Shown: positions 18,734-27,689, numbered from the stretch's first letter. The stretch is 64,000 nt of DNA from Ravibacter sp964559125 (GCA_964559125.1 CAZLGW010000020.1:46952-110951), one strand, 5' to 3'. Notes: generated from the letters alone by a model not told the origin. A program made the numbers and translations.

Positions 18734-19969
18734 ATGAAAAGACTTATTTGGACTACGATGCCCGTCGCCGTATGGGCTGTAATTTCGTGCGGAACGAACC
18801 CTGAAGCCACTAATACAGTAGCAGAACCTGACAGCACCCTGGCGCCTGTGGAAACCAGGGAGGCTAATTCAGACTATAAACCGGCACTTGAAGGACAGAC
18901 CAGGATAGCCGGCGTGAAAACGTCGACCCCGTATGATGTTTCGGTATTGACCAATGACCTCAAGAATCCCTGGGGCATTACAGCGCTGCCCGACGGACGG
19001 TTTATTATCAATGAAAAGGGAGGTACCATGCGGATTGTTACGCAGGACGGGAGCCTGGGAGAGCCCATTGCGGGTGTTCCGGCAGTGGATGCCGATGGGC
19101 AGGGCGGTCTGCTGGGGATTACGCTCGACCCCGCTTTCAGCGAGAATCGCATGGTGTACTGGGTTTTTGCCGAAAAGCAGGGATCGAAAGGGAACCTGAC
19201 CGCGGTAGCGAAGGGAAGGTTGTCGGATGACGAGAAAAAGCTGGAAGGGATAACGGTAATTTACAGGGCGACACCTGCCTATAAAGGACGACTCCATTAC
19301 GGCGGCCGGATACTGGTTGACAAAAGCGGGAACCTGGTCGTCAGCACTGGCGAACGTTCCGACCTGGAAACCAGGCCCCAGGCACAGGATCTCAATTCGG
19401 GACTGGGCAAAGTATTGCGTATAACAACCGATGGGAAGCCTGCCAGCGGAAATCCTTTTGAAGGACGTGCGGATGCTCGTGCAGAAATTTACTCCTACGG
19501 TCACCGGAATGTGCAGAGCCTCGCCTTCCACCCTGTATCAGGCGACCTTTGGGAAGCCGAGTTCGGACCCAGGGGAGGGGATGAACTGAACAGGATAGAA
19601 CCCGGTAAAAATTACGGCTGGCCGGTCATCACTTATGGCATCGAATACAAAGGCGGCAAAGTAGGAGACAGCATACAGGTAAAAGAAGGTATGGAGCAGC
19701 CGGTTTACTACTGGGACCCGGTACTTTCACCCAGCGGGATGACTTTTTACAGCGGCGGCAATATCCCGGAGTGGAAAAACAATCTTTTCATCGGGGGATT
19801 GAGCGGATCTCATATCGCAAGGCTCGTCATCGAAAATAACCGGGTAACAGGCGAAGAAAGGCTTTTGGCCGAAGAAAAACAGAGATTCAGGGATGTAACC
19901 GAAGGTAAGGACGGCGCCCTGTATGCTGTGACAGACGGCGGACGTCTTTATAAAATAGACAAAAAATAG
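18734..19969 (+). CDS. PQQ-dependent soluble aldose sugar dehydrogenase, lipoprotein
   Basis: A 411-residue six-bladed beta-propeller of the GDH-B/YliI family, which oxidises aldoses with pyrroloquinoline quinone. Family features include NPWGITALPDGRFIINEKGG, GLLGITLDPAF, HYGGRILVDKSGNLVVSTGE and SYGHRNVQSLAFHP (the catalytic His region). The start MKRLIWTTMPVAVWAVISCG gives a lipobox, so the enzyme is anchored in the envelope. PQQ synthesis genes are not in the window. A double hairpin follows the stop. Confidence 0.92.
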   Translation: MKRLIWTTMPVAVWAVISCGTNPEATNTVAEPDSTLAPVETREANSDYKPALEGQTRIAGVKTSTPYDVSVLTNDLKNPWGITALPDGRFIINEKGGTMRIVTQDGSLGEPIAGVPAVDADGQGGLLGITLDPAFSENRMVYWVFAEKQGSKGNLTAVAKGRLSDDEKKLEGITVIYRATPAYKGRLHYGGRILVDKSGNLVVSTGERSDLETRPQAQDLNSGLGKVLRITTDGKPASGNPFEGRADARAEIYSYGHRNVQSLAFHPVSGDLWEAEFGPRGGDELNRIEPGKNYGWPVITYGIEYKGGKVGDSIQVKEGMEQPVYYWDPVLSPSGMTFYSGGNIPEWKNNLFIGGLSGSHIARLVIENNRVTGEERLLAEEKQRFRDVTEGKDGALYAVTDGGRLYKIDKK

Positions 19970-19979
19970 GATGAATAAG

Positions 19980-20037
19980 ACCGGGCTTCAGCCCGGTTCA
20001 GATAAAAATGGTCTACCGTAAGTACAGTAGACCATTT
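19980..20037 (+). terminator. Two consecutive hairpins after the sugar dehydrogenase gene
   Basis: The first hairpin is ACCGGGC/GCCCGGT (19980-19986 with 19991-19997). The second has perfect 11-bp arms AAATGGTCTAC (20006-20016) and GTAGACCATTT (20027-20037). They lie 11 bp after the stop. An open frame over the second one (20008-20352) is not a believable gene. Confidence 0.7.
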
Positions 20038-20189
20038 CGTGTAAACCCTCCTCTATCTGTGATTGCTGGTTTGTTTCTGACTGAGTTGCCAGGTGAACAA
20101 ACCTCACACTTCAAAGATAGTATTAAAAATATTCCAAAGAAAACGAGAATTGTTAATCGGCTGAAAATCAAGCCTAAAAAAAGCTCAAA

Positions 20190-20273
20190 AAAGAGTCAAA
20201 AAAAAGAGTTGTGGTATTTCGTGTATCGAAATCCTCAGTATTGGTGCCCTATTAGTCACCATATACCACAACT
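20190..20273 (-). ncRNA. Candidate structured small RNA with U8 tail
   Basis: Read on the minus strand, AGTTGTGGTAT (20273-20263) pairs perfectly with ATACCACAACT (20217-20207). Inside lie two further hairpins: TGGTG/CACCA (20261-20257 with 20246-20242) and ATTTCG/CGAAAT (20232-20227 with 20221-20216), forming a three-way junction if the outer stem is 9 bp. The outer stem is followed by CTTTTTTTT, as at an intrinsic terminator. I find no clear TAnnTTTG promoter upstream and no match to a known RNA family, so it may instead be a transcript 3' end or a repeat remnant. Confidence 0.35.
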
Positions 20274-20373
20274 TGGACATAGCCAGTTGAGCGATGCAGG
20301 TGGACTTCTGCAGTTTCCCGCCCGGACGATACTACTCCTTAATATTAAATAATGTTAAAACTCTTTTTCGCTT

Positions 20374-20393
20374 AAAACTAAATATTTAGTTTT
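20374..20393. promoter_or_regulatory. 20-bp perfect palindrome upstream of the beta-barrel gene
   Basis: AAAACTAAAT is followed directly by its reverse complement ATTTAGTTTT, about 105 bp before the receptor start codon. It could be a dimeric regulator's operator; no regulator can be named. Confidence 0.4.
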
Positions 20394-20498
20394 GTTCCGG
20401 GAGTAGTTCGACAGGAAAAACAATCCGGATTTCGTATGCAACCTATTCGGGATATTGTCCGTCTTTAATTTGATTTCGTATATTACTAACTGTTAACC

Positions 20499-23297
20499 AT
20501 GAAAAAAAGTCTTCTGCTGTTTTTCCTGATCTTCTTTTACAAAGCTCAGGCTCAGAGTGATAGGTATTCGATTACGGCGACTGTAGCCGATACGCTCGGA
20601 GAGGAGCTGCCTTTTGCAACGATCATGTTGCTTAACCCGGTAGACTCGGCCCTTATTACATACGGAAGGACCACCGATAAAGGACTACTGGAATTCAAGA
20701 ATCTGAGACGGAATACTTATTTGCTGAAAGTCAATTATGTAGGATATCTGCCGTTCCAGCAGGAGGTGAATCCTCCTGCGTCAGGATCGGTAGCAGACCT
20801 GGGTACGATCAGGATGAAGCTTTTGAACAAGGACCTGATGGAGGTTGTAGTCAAAACGGCAAGAGCGCCGCTGAGCATAAGAGGAGATACGGTCGAATAC
20901 AACGCTTCGTCTTTCAAAGTTCCTCCGGGCTCGACAGTAGAGGATCTTTTAAGGAGGCTGCCGGGAGTACAGGTCGACCAGGAGGGGAATATAAAGGCGC
21001 AGGGTCAGGATGTGAAAAGGGTAACTGTCGATGGCAAGCGTTTTTTCGGAGATGATCCGAAAGCTGCTACGCGGAACCTGCCTGCCGAAGCCATCACAAA
21101 AGTTCAGGTTTTCGATTCAAAAACCGATCAGGCCAGGCTGACGGGTGTTGACGACGGAACCCGTGAGAAAACCGTTAACCTCGAGCTGAAAGAAAGCCAC
21201 AGAAAAGGCGGATTCGGAAAAGCAACGGTGGGATTGGGTACCGACAAAAGAGCCATGGGAAAGGTAAACTATAATAAATTCGACAGCAAGAACCAGCTTG
21301 CCGTTATAGGGATGGGCAACAACGTGAACCAAACGGGAATATCGCGCGATGACTACCAGGACTTCAGAGGAAGCCAGTCGTTTACCTGGAGCGGAGGCGA
21401 TTTTGGTTTCGGTGGAGGCTGGGACGGATACGACTCCGGTATCAATGTAGATTGGGGAGGCAACCGCGAAAGGGGGTATTCCGAAAACTGGGCCGGTGGG
21501 GTGAACTATAACTATGAAACAAAGAAAACAAAGTTCAGTACATATTATTATTACAACCAGACCAGGCAAACGTTGGATGCCTTTACGAAAAAGGATAATT
21601 TTCTGAATCAATCAAGCTATTTGTCTGAAGATCAAAATAGTACGATCAATCTTAACCGGAATCACCGGACTTCCATCCGTTTTGAAAAGGAGCTGGATTC
21701 GCTTAACACCATCGTAATTGAAAACCAGATACGGATAGGCAACGGGGATAACCGGATGAACGGAGTGCAGAGATATTACCCGGGCGGGAACAGGCTTGGA
21801 ACTTATTCGGAGAGAAACAACCTGAGCGATTTCAATTCATTCATGATCAATACCCAATTGCTGTATAACAGGAAATTCCGGAAAAAAGGACGAAGCTGGG
21901 CTTTCAGCGCGCAGCATAATTCGAACAACAATTCGAACCTGGCCGACGTTATTTCGAACAATACATTTTACGGCAGCGCAGCCGACGGCGGGGATTCGCT
22001 GTATTTGCTTAACCAGCACAACGACACCCGGAGCCTGAATAACCAGTTCAAAGGCGGTACTCAGTATGTGGAACCGATTGGAAAAAGAATGTTTCTGGAA
22101 ACCTTTTACAACTTCTCCGTTTCGAGATCGGATGTAGAGAGGGAAGTTTTCGATAAGGGCGATAACGGCCGGGTACCGAACGATTTTCTTACCCGGGCCT
22201 ACTCCAATAGCTTTTATTCGAACAGGGGAGGGAGCCGCCTGAGGTACACTTATCAGGGATTTAACCTGAGCGTAGGCCTTGCAGCGCAGCATTTCGGTCT
22301 GAACGGCGATTTTTCAAGGATCAGCCAGTCGGTAGCAAGCAGCCTCCATAAATCGTATTTCGGCTGGATACCCAACTTTTCGGTCAGCCACCAGTTTACC
22401 CGTAATATGCGCGGCAATATAAGCTACAATCCCTACATGCAGCTGCCTAATATCACAGACCTGCAGCCTTTTGTCGATAATAGCAATCCTATTTTTATCA
22501 GGGAGGGTAACCCCGATCTGTTGCCGGAGATGAACCACAGTGTTTATGGCGGTTTCAATTATTTTAATTCGGGCTCTTTTTTCAGTATTGGTATCTGGGC
22601 AAACTACAACTACCGGCATAACCAGGTGATCTATGCGCAAACCGTAGATGAGAACCTGGTGACTTATACCAAGCCCGTCAACGTTTCGGGCGGACGCCGG
22701 GCGAGCAGCAATGTATACAGCTCGATCCCCATCGTGAAAACCAAGCTCAATTTCCGGGTCGATGCAGGGATAAACAGCACCTTTGCCCTGACCCCGATCA
22801 ACGGGGTGGACAACGAAACCCGCACGTTCGGTGTTCCGTTCAGGATAGGGCTCGATGTGACGCCAAGCCAGAATTTTACCTTCTATCCCAGTGCGCGTTG
22901 GGATATCAGCAACACAAAGTACTCGATCAGCACTTCTCAGAACCAGCGGATCGCGAACATAACCTATAGCGGGGAGATGAACTGGAAGCTACCGGCTCAG
23001 ATATACCTTAACGGCGCTCTGAACTACCATATTTATAAGAACCCGCGCCAGGGATTTTATCTGGATCAGCCGATCCTGAACCTTGCCCTGTACAAGCTGA
23101 TCCTGAAAAACAACCGTGCCGAGATAAGGCTAAGTGCCTTCGACGTGCTTAACCGCAATCAGGGTGTACGGGTTTATGCTTCCCAGAACTTTGTTTCGCG
23201 CGAGCAGGTCCAGACGCTCGGAAGATATTTTATGCTGGGCTTTACGTACAATATGCGTGGTATTGCCGCCAAAATGCAGCGTTCTAATTATTATTAA
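20499..23297 (+). CDS. Outer-membrane beta-barrel family protein (TonB-receptor-like)
   Basis: A 932-residue outer-membrane protein. A signal peptide ends at KAQAQS. Next come a carboxypeptidase-regulatory-like domain (about 22-105), a plug-like region (RGDTVEYNASSFKVPPGSTV and LLRRLPGVQVDQEGNI, about 125-250) and a long barrel with many Asn/Tyr-rich strands. It belongs to the group annotated as outer membrane beta-barrel family (PF14905-like), relatives of TonB-dependent receptors without a recognised substrate. A GLPGLI family gene follows 101 bp downstream, a common Bacteroidetes pairing, so they probably act together in the envelope. Confidence 0.88.
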   Translation: MKKSLLLFFLIFFYKAQAQSDRYSITATVADTLGEELPFATIMLLNPVDSALITYGRTTDKGLLEFKNLRRNTYLLKVNYVGYLPFQQEVNPPASGSVADLGTIRMKLLNKDLMEVVVKTARAPLSIRGDTVEYNASSFKVPPGSTVEDLLRRLPGVQVDQEGNIKAQGQDVKRVTVDGKRFFGDDPKAATRNLPAEAITKVQVFDSKTDQARLTGVDDGTREKTVNLELKESHRKGGFGKATVGLGTDKRAMGKVNYNKFDSKNQLAVIGMGNNVNQTGISRDDYQDFRGSQSFTWSGGDFGFGGGWDGYDSGINVDWGGNRERGYSENWAGGVNYNYETKKTKFSTYYYYNQTRQTLDAFTKKDNFLNQSSYLSEDQNSTINLNRNHRTSIRFEKELDSLNTIVIENQIRIGNGDNRMNGVQRYYPGGNRLGTYSERNNLSDFNSFMINTQLLYNRKFRKKGRSWAFSAQHNSNNNSNLADVISNNTFYGSAADGGDSLYLLNQHNDTRSLNNQFKGGTQYVEPIGKRMFLETFYNFSVSRSDVEREVFDKGDNGRVPNDFLTRAYSNSFYSNRGGSRLRYTYQGFNLSVGLAAQHFGLNGDFSRISQSVASSLHKSYFGWIPNFSVSHQFTRNMRGNISYNPYMQLPNITDLQPFVDNSNPIFIREGNPDLLPEMNHSVYGGFNYFNSGSFFSIGIWANYNYRHNQVIYAQTVDENLVTYTKPVNVSGGRRASSNVYSSIPIVKTKLNFRVDAGINSTFALTPINGVDNETRTFGVPFRIGLDVTPSQNFTFYPSARWDISNTKYSISTSQNQRIANITYSGEMNWKLPAQIYLNGALNYHIYKNPRQGFYLDQPILNLALYKLILKNNRAEIRLSAFDVLNRNQGVRVYASQNFVSREQVQTLGRYFMLGFTYNMRGIAAKMQRSNYY

Positions 23298-23310
23298 CCA
23301 ATAGCCATGA

Positions 23311-23387
23311 GCTATCAGCAATCAGCCGTCTGCACGCGTTGGCACGTAAAGCGGTAAGCTGATAGCTGACAGCTGAAGGCTGATAGC
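23311..23387 (+). repeat. Inverted repeat with GCTGATA 7-mer array
   Basis: Left arm GCTATCAGC (23311-23319) is the exact complement of GCTGATAGC, which occurs at 23358 and again at 23379. The right side is a tandem run GCTGATA, GCTGACA, GCTGAAG, GCTGATA (23358-23385), ending 13 nt before the ATG of the GLPGLI gene. The copy at 3791-3854 has the same layout. Confidence 0.75.
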
Positions 23388-23398
23388 TTTTATACATA

Positions 23399-24154
23399 AT
23401 GAAACTATTCAGATTTATAGCCATACTGGTTTTGTTAATTCCCGCCGGGAGGGCTTTCGCCCAGTTGGCAGAAGGCGAGATTATCTACGAAGAGATTATG
23501 CACTGGAGCCGGATCGCTTCCCGGCTGGACTTTTTGAGCCAGGAAGAAAAAGACCGGATGAAGCTCACCTGGGCAAACTGGGATGAAGAAAAGATAGACA
23601 AAAAGCTGGTATTTAACGGACAGGCAAGCTTATATACTTTCGCGTCGAAGCAGCGGGAGTACGCTGACGGGAAATATACACAGAAGAACCCGGAATACAC
23701 GATGTACCGTGATTTTGTAAAGAATCGCCAGAGCGACTGGATCGAGATGCTCGGGCGGGTATACCATATAGAGGATTCGATCCGGGCACCCAAATGGAAA
23801 ATAATGAATAAAATAAAAGATATTCAGGGGCATATATGCATGATGGCGGTAACCGAGGATACCGTCAAAAAGCAGAGTATCACGGCCTGGTTTGCCGACG
23901 ACATCCCGGTGTCGGTGGGGCCGGGTTTCTATTTCGGGTTGCCGGGGGCCATACTTGAACTGGAGATCAACGACGGAGATGTCGTTATATCGGCCAAGAA
24001 AATAGAATTAAAGCCGGTGGGAGATGAAATACAGCCCTCCAGGAAGCTTAAAGGCCGTAAGATAGATCTCAAAGCTTACGATACACTGCTTTCGAAGCAT
24101 TTTTCCGACAGCATGAAATCGAGGCGTAACCCTTACTGGTCTCTTCCGTTTTAA
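23399..24154 (+). CDS. GLPGLI family protein
   Basis: A 251-residue secreted protein with a signal peptide (MKLFRFIAILVLLIPAGRAF, then AQ). The family-defining motif appears as YFGLPGAILELEINDG (about residues 178-193). GLPGLI proteins are found in Bacteroidetes, commonly beside outer-membrane beta-barrel genes as here; their function is unknown. A 7-mer repeat array precedes the start. The C-terminus is basic and has no anchor. Confidence 0.9.
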   Translation: MKLFRFIAILVLLIPAGRAFAQLAEGEIIYEEIMHWSRIASRLDFLSQEEKDRMKLTWANWDEEKIDKKLVFNGQASLYTFASKQREYADGKYTQKNPEYTMYRDFVKNRQSDWIEMLGRVYHIEDSIRAPKWKIMNKIKDIQGHICMMAVTEDTVKKQSITAWFADDIPVSVGPGFYFGLPGAILELEINDGDVVISAKKIELKPVGDEIQPSRKLKGRKIDLKAYDTLLSKHFSDSMKSRRNPYWSLPF

Positions 24155-24504
24155 ACCCTTATCCATCCCCGCCATGTACCTGTGAAAAAAATGGCGGTAT
24201 GATATGCCTGATCCGCGACAATTTTCGTTGATGAAAAAAGGTATTCCTGCCCCGGGGAGCCCTCTAAACGATGCTATCTTCCTAGCCCTGAAACGGGCGG
24301 CGGACAGTTCCGGTACTTTCCGCTGGCAGAATATTGTTAATATTTCTGAATGAATTTCCTGGTTTATAGGTCGGGATGTTTATCTTTGTGCTTTACATTT
24401 GCAATTGGATAAAACTATTTGAGTAGTCAGACGGGTTTTGGCTAAAAGTATCATTTAATTTAAACCTCTTTGTAACATTAAAAGCTTTAATCTTGAGAAA
24501 ATTT
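24155..24504. other. Gene-free 350-bp spacer before the OmpA lipoprotein gene
   Basis: It contains a weak hairpin CCGCCAT/ATGGCGG (24169-24175 with 24191-24197), which may end the GLPGLI transcript, and a TATCTTTG -7 box at 24381-24388 for the next gene. I see no coding signal. The leader of the downstream gene would be more than 100 nt and rich in A/T. Confidence 0.5.
24381..24388 (+). promoter_or_regulatory. -7 box TATCTTTG for the OmpA lipoprotein gene
   Basis: TATCTTTG matches TAnnTTTG. A clear TTG is missing at -33. The predicted transcript starts near 24395, about 110 nt before the ATG. Confidence 0.45.
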
Positions 24505-25395
24505 ATGCGTAGTATTCTAGTAGCAGTTGTAGCTGTGTTTATGTTGGGTTCTTGCGTCAGCAAGAAAAAAGCTCTTTCATTGGAGAATGAGAAGAGTGAA
24601 CTTCAGGCTGCACTTGACAAAGCCAGGACGGCTTTAAGCGATTGTGACACCAGGGCAACCAACCTGTCCTCTGAGTTAAAGAAAAAAACCGACGAGGTAG
24701 AAGCAAGGAATCGTCGTGTGAAAGAACTGGAAGAGCAGATAGACTTCCTCAAGCAGCAGAACCTCCAGGTATTGGATCGTTTCTCAGACCTGTCTATCGT
24801 AACCAAAGCAGGTGCTGAAAGTATCAAGAAGTCGATGGAGACTTTGAACCAGCAGGGAAGATATATCCAGGATCTTAACCGCCAGATCCAGCAGAAAGAT
24901 TCTCTGAACATGGTGCTGGTAAACAACCTGAAGCGTTCTCTGTCCGGAGTTAGCGAAGACGACGTCCAGATTGAAGTGAAAAAAGGTGTTGTTTACGTTT
25001 CACTTTCCGACAAAATGCTGTTCCGTTCAGGAAGCTCCATCATCAACTCACAGGCTGAAGGTGTAGTAGGTAACGTAGCTAAAATTCTCAATGACTATAA
25101 GCAGATCGAAATCCTGGTGGAAGGCCATACAGACAACGTACCGTTCTCCAGCGAAAACCTGATAGACAACTGGGATTTGAGTGTGAAGCGCGCTACTTCA
25201 GTGGTTCGTCTTCTTCAAAAGAAATATGGAGTTGATCCTGATCGTCTGACAGCCGGTGGTCGTGGAGAATATGCTCCTAAGGCCGGTAACTCGACAAGTG
25301 CTGACAGAGCTCTGAACCGCAGGACAGAGATCATCATTACTCCGAAGATCGATCAGTACTTCAACCTGTATACTGATCCTGATCAGAACAAATAA
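24505..25395 (+). CDS. OmpA family lipoprotein with coiled coil
   Basis: A 296-residue lipoprotein. The ATG at 24505 gives MRSILVAVVAVFMLGSC, a signal peptide with lipobox; an in-frame TTG at 24493 is the alternative. Residues about 25-130 form a long coiled coil (LENEKSELQAALDKARTAL onward), and the C-terminal 120 residues are an OmpA peptidoglycan-binding domain (LVEGHTDNVPFS, RATSVVRLLQ and DRALNRRTEIIITP). It likely tethers the outer membrane to peptidoglycan. Its codons (many CGT, GTA and CTG) differ from its neighbours and suggest high expression. A very strong terminator follows. Confidence 0.92.
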   Translation: MRSILVAVVAVFMLGSCVSKKKALSLENEKSELQAALDKARTALSDCDTRATNLSSELKKKTDEVEARNRRVKELEEQIDFLKQQNLQVLDRFSDLSIVTKAGAESIKKSMETLNQQGRYIQDLNRQIQQKDSLNMVLVNNLKRSLSGVSEDDVQIEVKKGVVYVSLSDKMLFRSGSSIINSQAEGVVGNVAKILNDYKQIEILVEGHTDNVPFSSENLIDNWDLSVKRATSVVRLLQKKYGVDPDRLTAGGRGEYAPKAGNSTSADRALNRRTEIIITPKIDQYFNLYTDPDQNK

Positions 25396-25409
25396 TAAAC
25401 CGGATACGA

Positions 25410-25468
25410 GAGGTAAAATAAAAAAAGCGTGGGTGGCTCAGCTACCCACGCTTTTTTTATTTTACCTC
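25410..25468. terminator. Perfect 25-bp inverted-repeat terminator
   Basis: Arms 25410-25434 and 25444-25468 are exact complements around a 9-nt loop. The core is GCGTGGGT/ACCCACGC flanked by A7 and T7, so it can terminate in both directions. It lies 14 bp after the OmpA lipoprotein stop. Confidence 0.9.
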
Positions 25469-25539
25469 AGCCAAAAGAGAAAGCGCGTTTTTGCAGGAAA
25501 AAATCTAAGAAATACACTTTCTGATCGGGCATATATTGC

Positions 25540-25547
25540 TATATTTG
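25540..25547 (+). promoter_or_regulatory. -7 box TATATTTG upstream of yggS
   Basis: TATATTTG fits TAnnTTTG. It ends 2 nt before an ATG (25550) and about 41 nt before the TTG I prefer as start, which decides the start choice for yggS. Confidence 0.4.
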
Positions 25548-25588
25548 GGATGCCCGAAAGTATCAGCAGGTTCACCGGCTTTTATATT

Positions 25589-26320
25589 TTGACACAGGAT
25601 ATTGCACATAATCTTAAGGTTATTCATCATCGTATGGAGCTGGCCTGCCGGAATAGCGGCAGACCGGTCGATGCCGTGAGGTTATTGCTTGCCACAAAAA
25701 CAGTTCCGGAAGAGAAGTTGCGTTATGCCGCTTCGCAGGGCGAGTTGCTGTTTGGAGAAAATCGTGTACAGGATGGAACCCGTATGGCGGAAAAAATTGC
25801 GGACCTGCCTGTAGAGTGGCATTTTATCGGTCATTTACAGACCAATAAAATCAAGGAGGTGCTCCGGTGGGCTACCTGTATCCAGTCGGTTGACAGGCTC
25901 GATCTGGTGGAGAAGCTTGATCAGCGCCTTCAATTCGAACAGAAGAGCATAGATGTGTTTTTACAGGTTAATACCTCTTACGAGGCGAGCAAGTTTGGCG
26001 TAGCTCCTGAATCTGCGGTTGAACTTGCAAAATCAATAAGGAAATACGATACGCTCAACCTGAAAGGGCTGATGACCATCGGCCTGTTTTCTGAGGAGGC
26101 AGAAAAAGTGAGAAAGTGTTTCCGGCTGCTGAAATCTCTCCGGGACGAAATCCTGGAAATGGGCTACGACAGCCTGGAGCTGTCGATGGGTATGAGTGGA
26201 GACCTGGAAGTAGCGATCGAGGAGGGGGCTACCATCGTGAGGGTAGGAACCGCGATCTTCGGCCCGAGGGTTTACCCGGATTCGTATTATTGGAATGAAA
26301 ACCAAACAGAAAAAATATAG
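25589..26320 (+). CDS. yggS: PLP homeostasis protein, YggS/PROSC family
   Basis: A 243-residue alanine-racemase-fold protein that binds pyridoxal phosphate and keeps its level in balance. Family landmarks are LLLATKTVPEEKLR (PLP lysine), FGENRVQDG, WHFIGHLQTNKIK, GLMTIG, LSMGMSGDLEVAIEEGAT and VRVGTAIFG. The open frame runs back to 25433, through the terminator, and is not real there. Candidate starts are ATG 25550 and TTG 25589. The TTG gives (M)TQDIAHNLKVIHHRM, matching family N-termini, and leaves room for the promoter. Confidence 0.9.
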   Translation: MTQDIAHNLKVIHHRMELACRNSGRPVDAVRLLLATKTVPEEKLRYAASQGELLFGENRVQDGTRMAEKIADLPVEWHFIGHLQTNKIKEVLRWATCIQSVDRLDLVEKLDQRLQFEQKSIDVFLQVNTSYEASKFGVAPESAVELAKSIRKYDTLNLKGLMTIGLFSEEAEKVRKCFRLLKSLRDEILEMGYDSLELSMGMSGDLEVAIEEGATIVRVGTAIFGPRVYPDSYYWNENQTEKI

Positions 26321-26402
26321 TTGCCTGACAATAACTTACATTCATTACTTAACCGTCGAACTTTCTTTAATAAACTTTAATCTTCATAGCTGATATAATA
26401 TT

Positions 26403-27689
26403 ATGTCTGATCATAAAGCGGAAATAATTCTTGACGATAAAAAGTACGAGTTTCCTACCCTTGAGGGATCTGAAGGTGAAAAAGCCCTGGATATCGGTAA
26501 GCTCAGAGATCTGACCGGCTACATCACGCTCGACAGCGGCTACAAAAACACGGGTGCTACCAAAAGCGGCATCACGTTCCTGGACGGAGAAAAAGGAATT
26601 CTCCGTTACCGGGGCTACTCGATAGAAGATCTGGCCGAGAAGGCTACTTTCCTGGAAGTTGCCTACCTCCTCATATACGGCGATCTTCCCACAGAGAAAG
26701 AATACAGCGAGTTCGAAAATAAGATCAGGACCCATACGCTCGTCAACGAGGATATGCGGAAGATTTTCGAGGGATTCCCCGTCAATGCACATCCGATGGG
26801 CGTCATTTCGTCGCTTGTAAGCGCAATGAGCGCATTTTATCCTGATTCATACGATTCTAAACAGCCCGACGATACCGATCTTCATATTATCAGGCTGCTG
26901 GCAAAGCTGCCTACAATTGCTACCTGGTCTTTTAAGAAATCGCAGGGACACCCGGTAAATTATCCTAATAACGCGTTGGATTATTGCTCCAACTTCCTTC
27001 ATATGATGTTTGCCCTTCCGGTCGACAAATATGAAGTTGATCCGGTGGTTTCCAAGGCGCTTAACAAGCTGCTGATCCTTCATGCCGATCACGAGCAGAA
27101 TTGCTCTACGTCTACGGTAAGACTTGTCGGGTCTTCACAGGCTAATTTGTATACATCCATATCTGCCGGGATCGGAGCCCTCTGGGGACCTTTGCATGGC
27201 GGAGCCAACCAGGAAGTGATCGAAATGCTGGAGGATATCAAAGCCGATGGCGGCGATACACAGAAGTATATCGATATGGCCAAGGATAAAAACAGCGGTT
27301 TCAGGTTGTTCGGGTTTGGTCACAGGGTATACAAGAATTTTGACCCGCGTGCAAAGATCATCAAGAAAGCTGCCGATGAAGTGCTGAGTAGCCTGGGCGT
27401 TAAGGATCCGGTGTTGGATATCGCGAAAGCCCTCGAGACTGCGGCCCTGGAAGATGAATATTTCATCAAGAGGAAGCTCTATCCTAATGTCGATTTCTAT
27501 TCGGGGATCATATACCGGGCGCTCGGTATCCCGACCAATATGTTTACGGTAATGTTCGCTATAGGACGCCTGCCGGGCTGGATAGCACAATGGCAGGAAA
27601 TGCGTGAAAATAAGGAACCTATAGGACGCCCCCGGCAGATCTATACCGGTCCGGTTCACCGTGATTTTGTCGATATGAAAAACAGGTAA
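26403..27689 (+). CDS. gltA: Citrate synthase
   Basis: A 428-residue enzyme that condenses acetyl-CoA and oxaloacetate to citrate in the TCA cycle. The length and the N-terminal beta-rich extension match the hexameric Gram-negative type. Active-site segments are LHADHEQNCSTSTVRL (His near 230), GPLHGGANQ (His near 265), FGFGHRVYKNFDPRAKI (His near 307) and YPNVDFYSG (Asp). The gene has its own terminator and is followed 134 bp later by a cupin gene. Confidence 0.97.
   Translation: MSDHKAEIILDDKKYEFPTLEGSEGEKALDIGKLRDLTGYITLDSGYKNTGATKSGITFLDGEKGILRYRGYSIEDLAEKATFLEVAYLLIYGDLPTEKEYSEFENKIRTHTLVNEDMRKIFEGFPVNAHPMGVISSLVSAMSAFYPDSYDSKQPDDTDLHIIRLLAKLPTIATWSFKKSQGHPVNYPNNALDYCSNFLHMMFALPVDKYEVDPVVSKALNKLLILHADHEQNCSTSTVRLVGSSQANLYTSISAGIGALWGPLHGGANQEVIEMLEDIKADGGDTQKYIDMAKDKNSGFRLFGFGHRVYKNFDPRAKIIKKAADEVLSSLGVKDPVLDIAKALETAALEDEYFIKRKLYPNVDFYSGIIYRALGIPTNMFTVMFAIGRLPGWIAQWQEMRENKEPIGRPRQIYTGPVHRDFVDMKNR

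Larger units (their letters stand above)
19970..20498. other. 529-bp gene-free region with strong secondary structure
   Basis: Between the sugar dehydrogenase and the beta-barrel gene there is no believable protein. The region holds the double terminator (19980-20037), A-rich tracts, a three-way-junction structure at 20190-20273 and a 20-bp perfect palindrome at 20374-20393. Confidence 0.6.

Noticed and set aside
20008..20352. Open frame of 114 codons after the sugar dehydrogenase
   Set aside because: It starts inside a terminator hairpin, crosses A-rich tracts and the three-way junction, and has a Lys/Ser-rich low-complexity composition without family resemblance.
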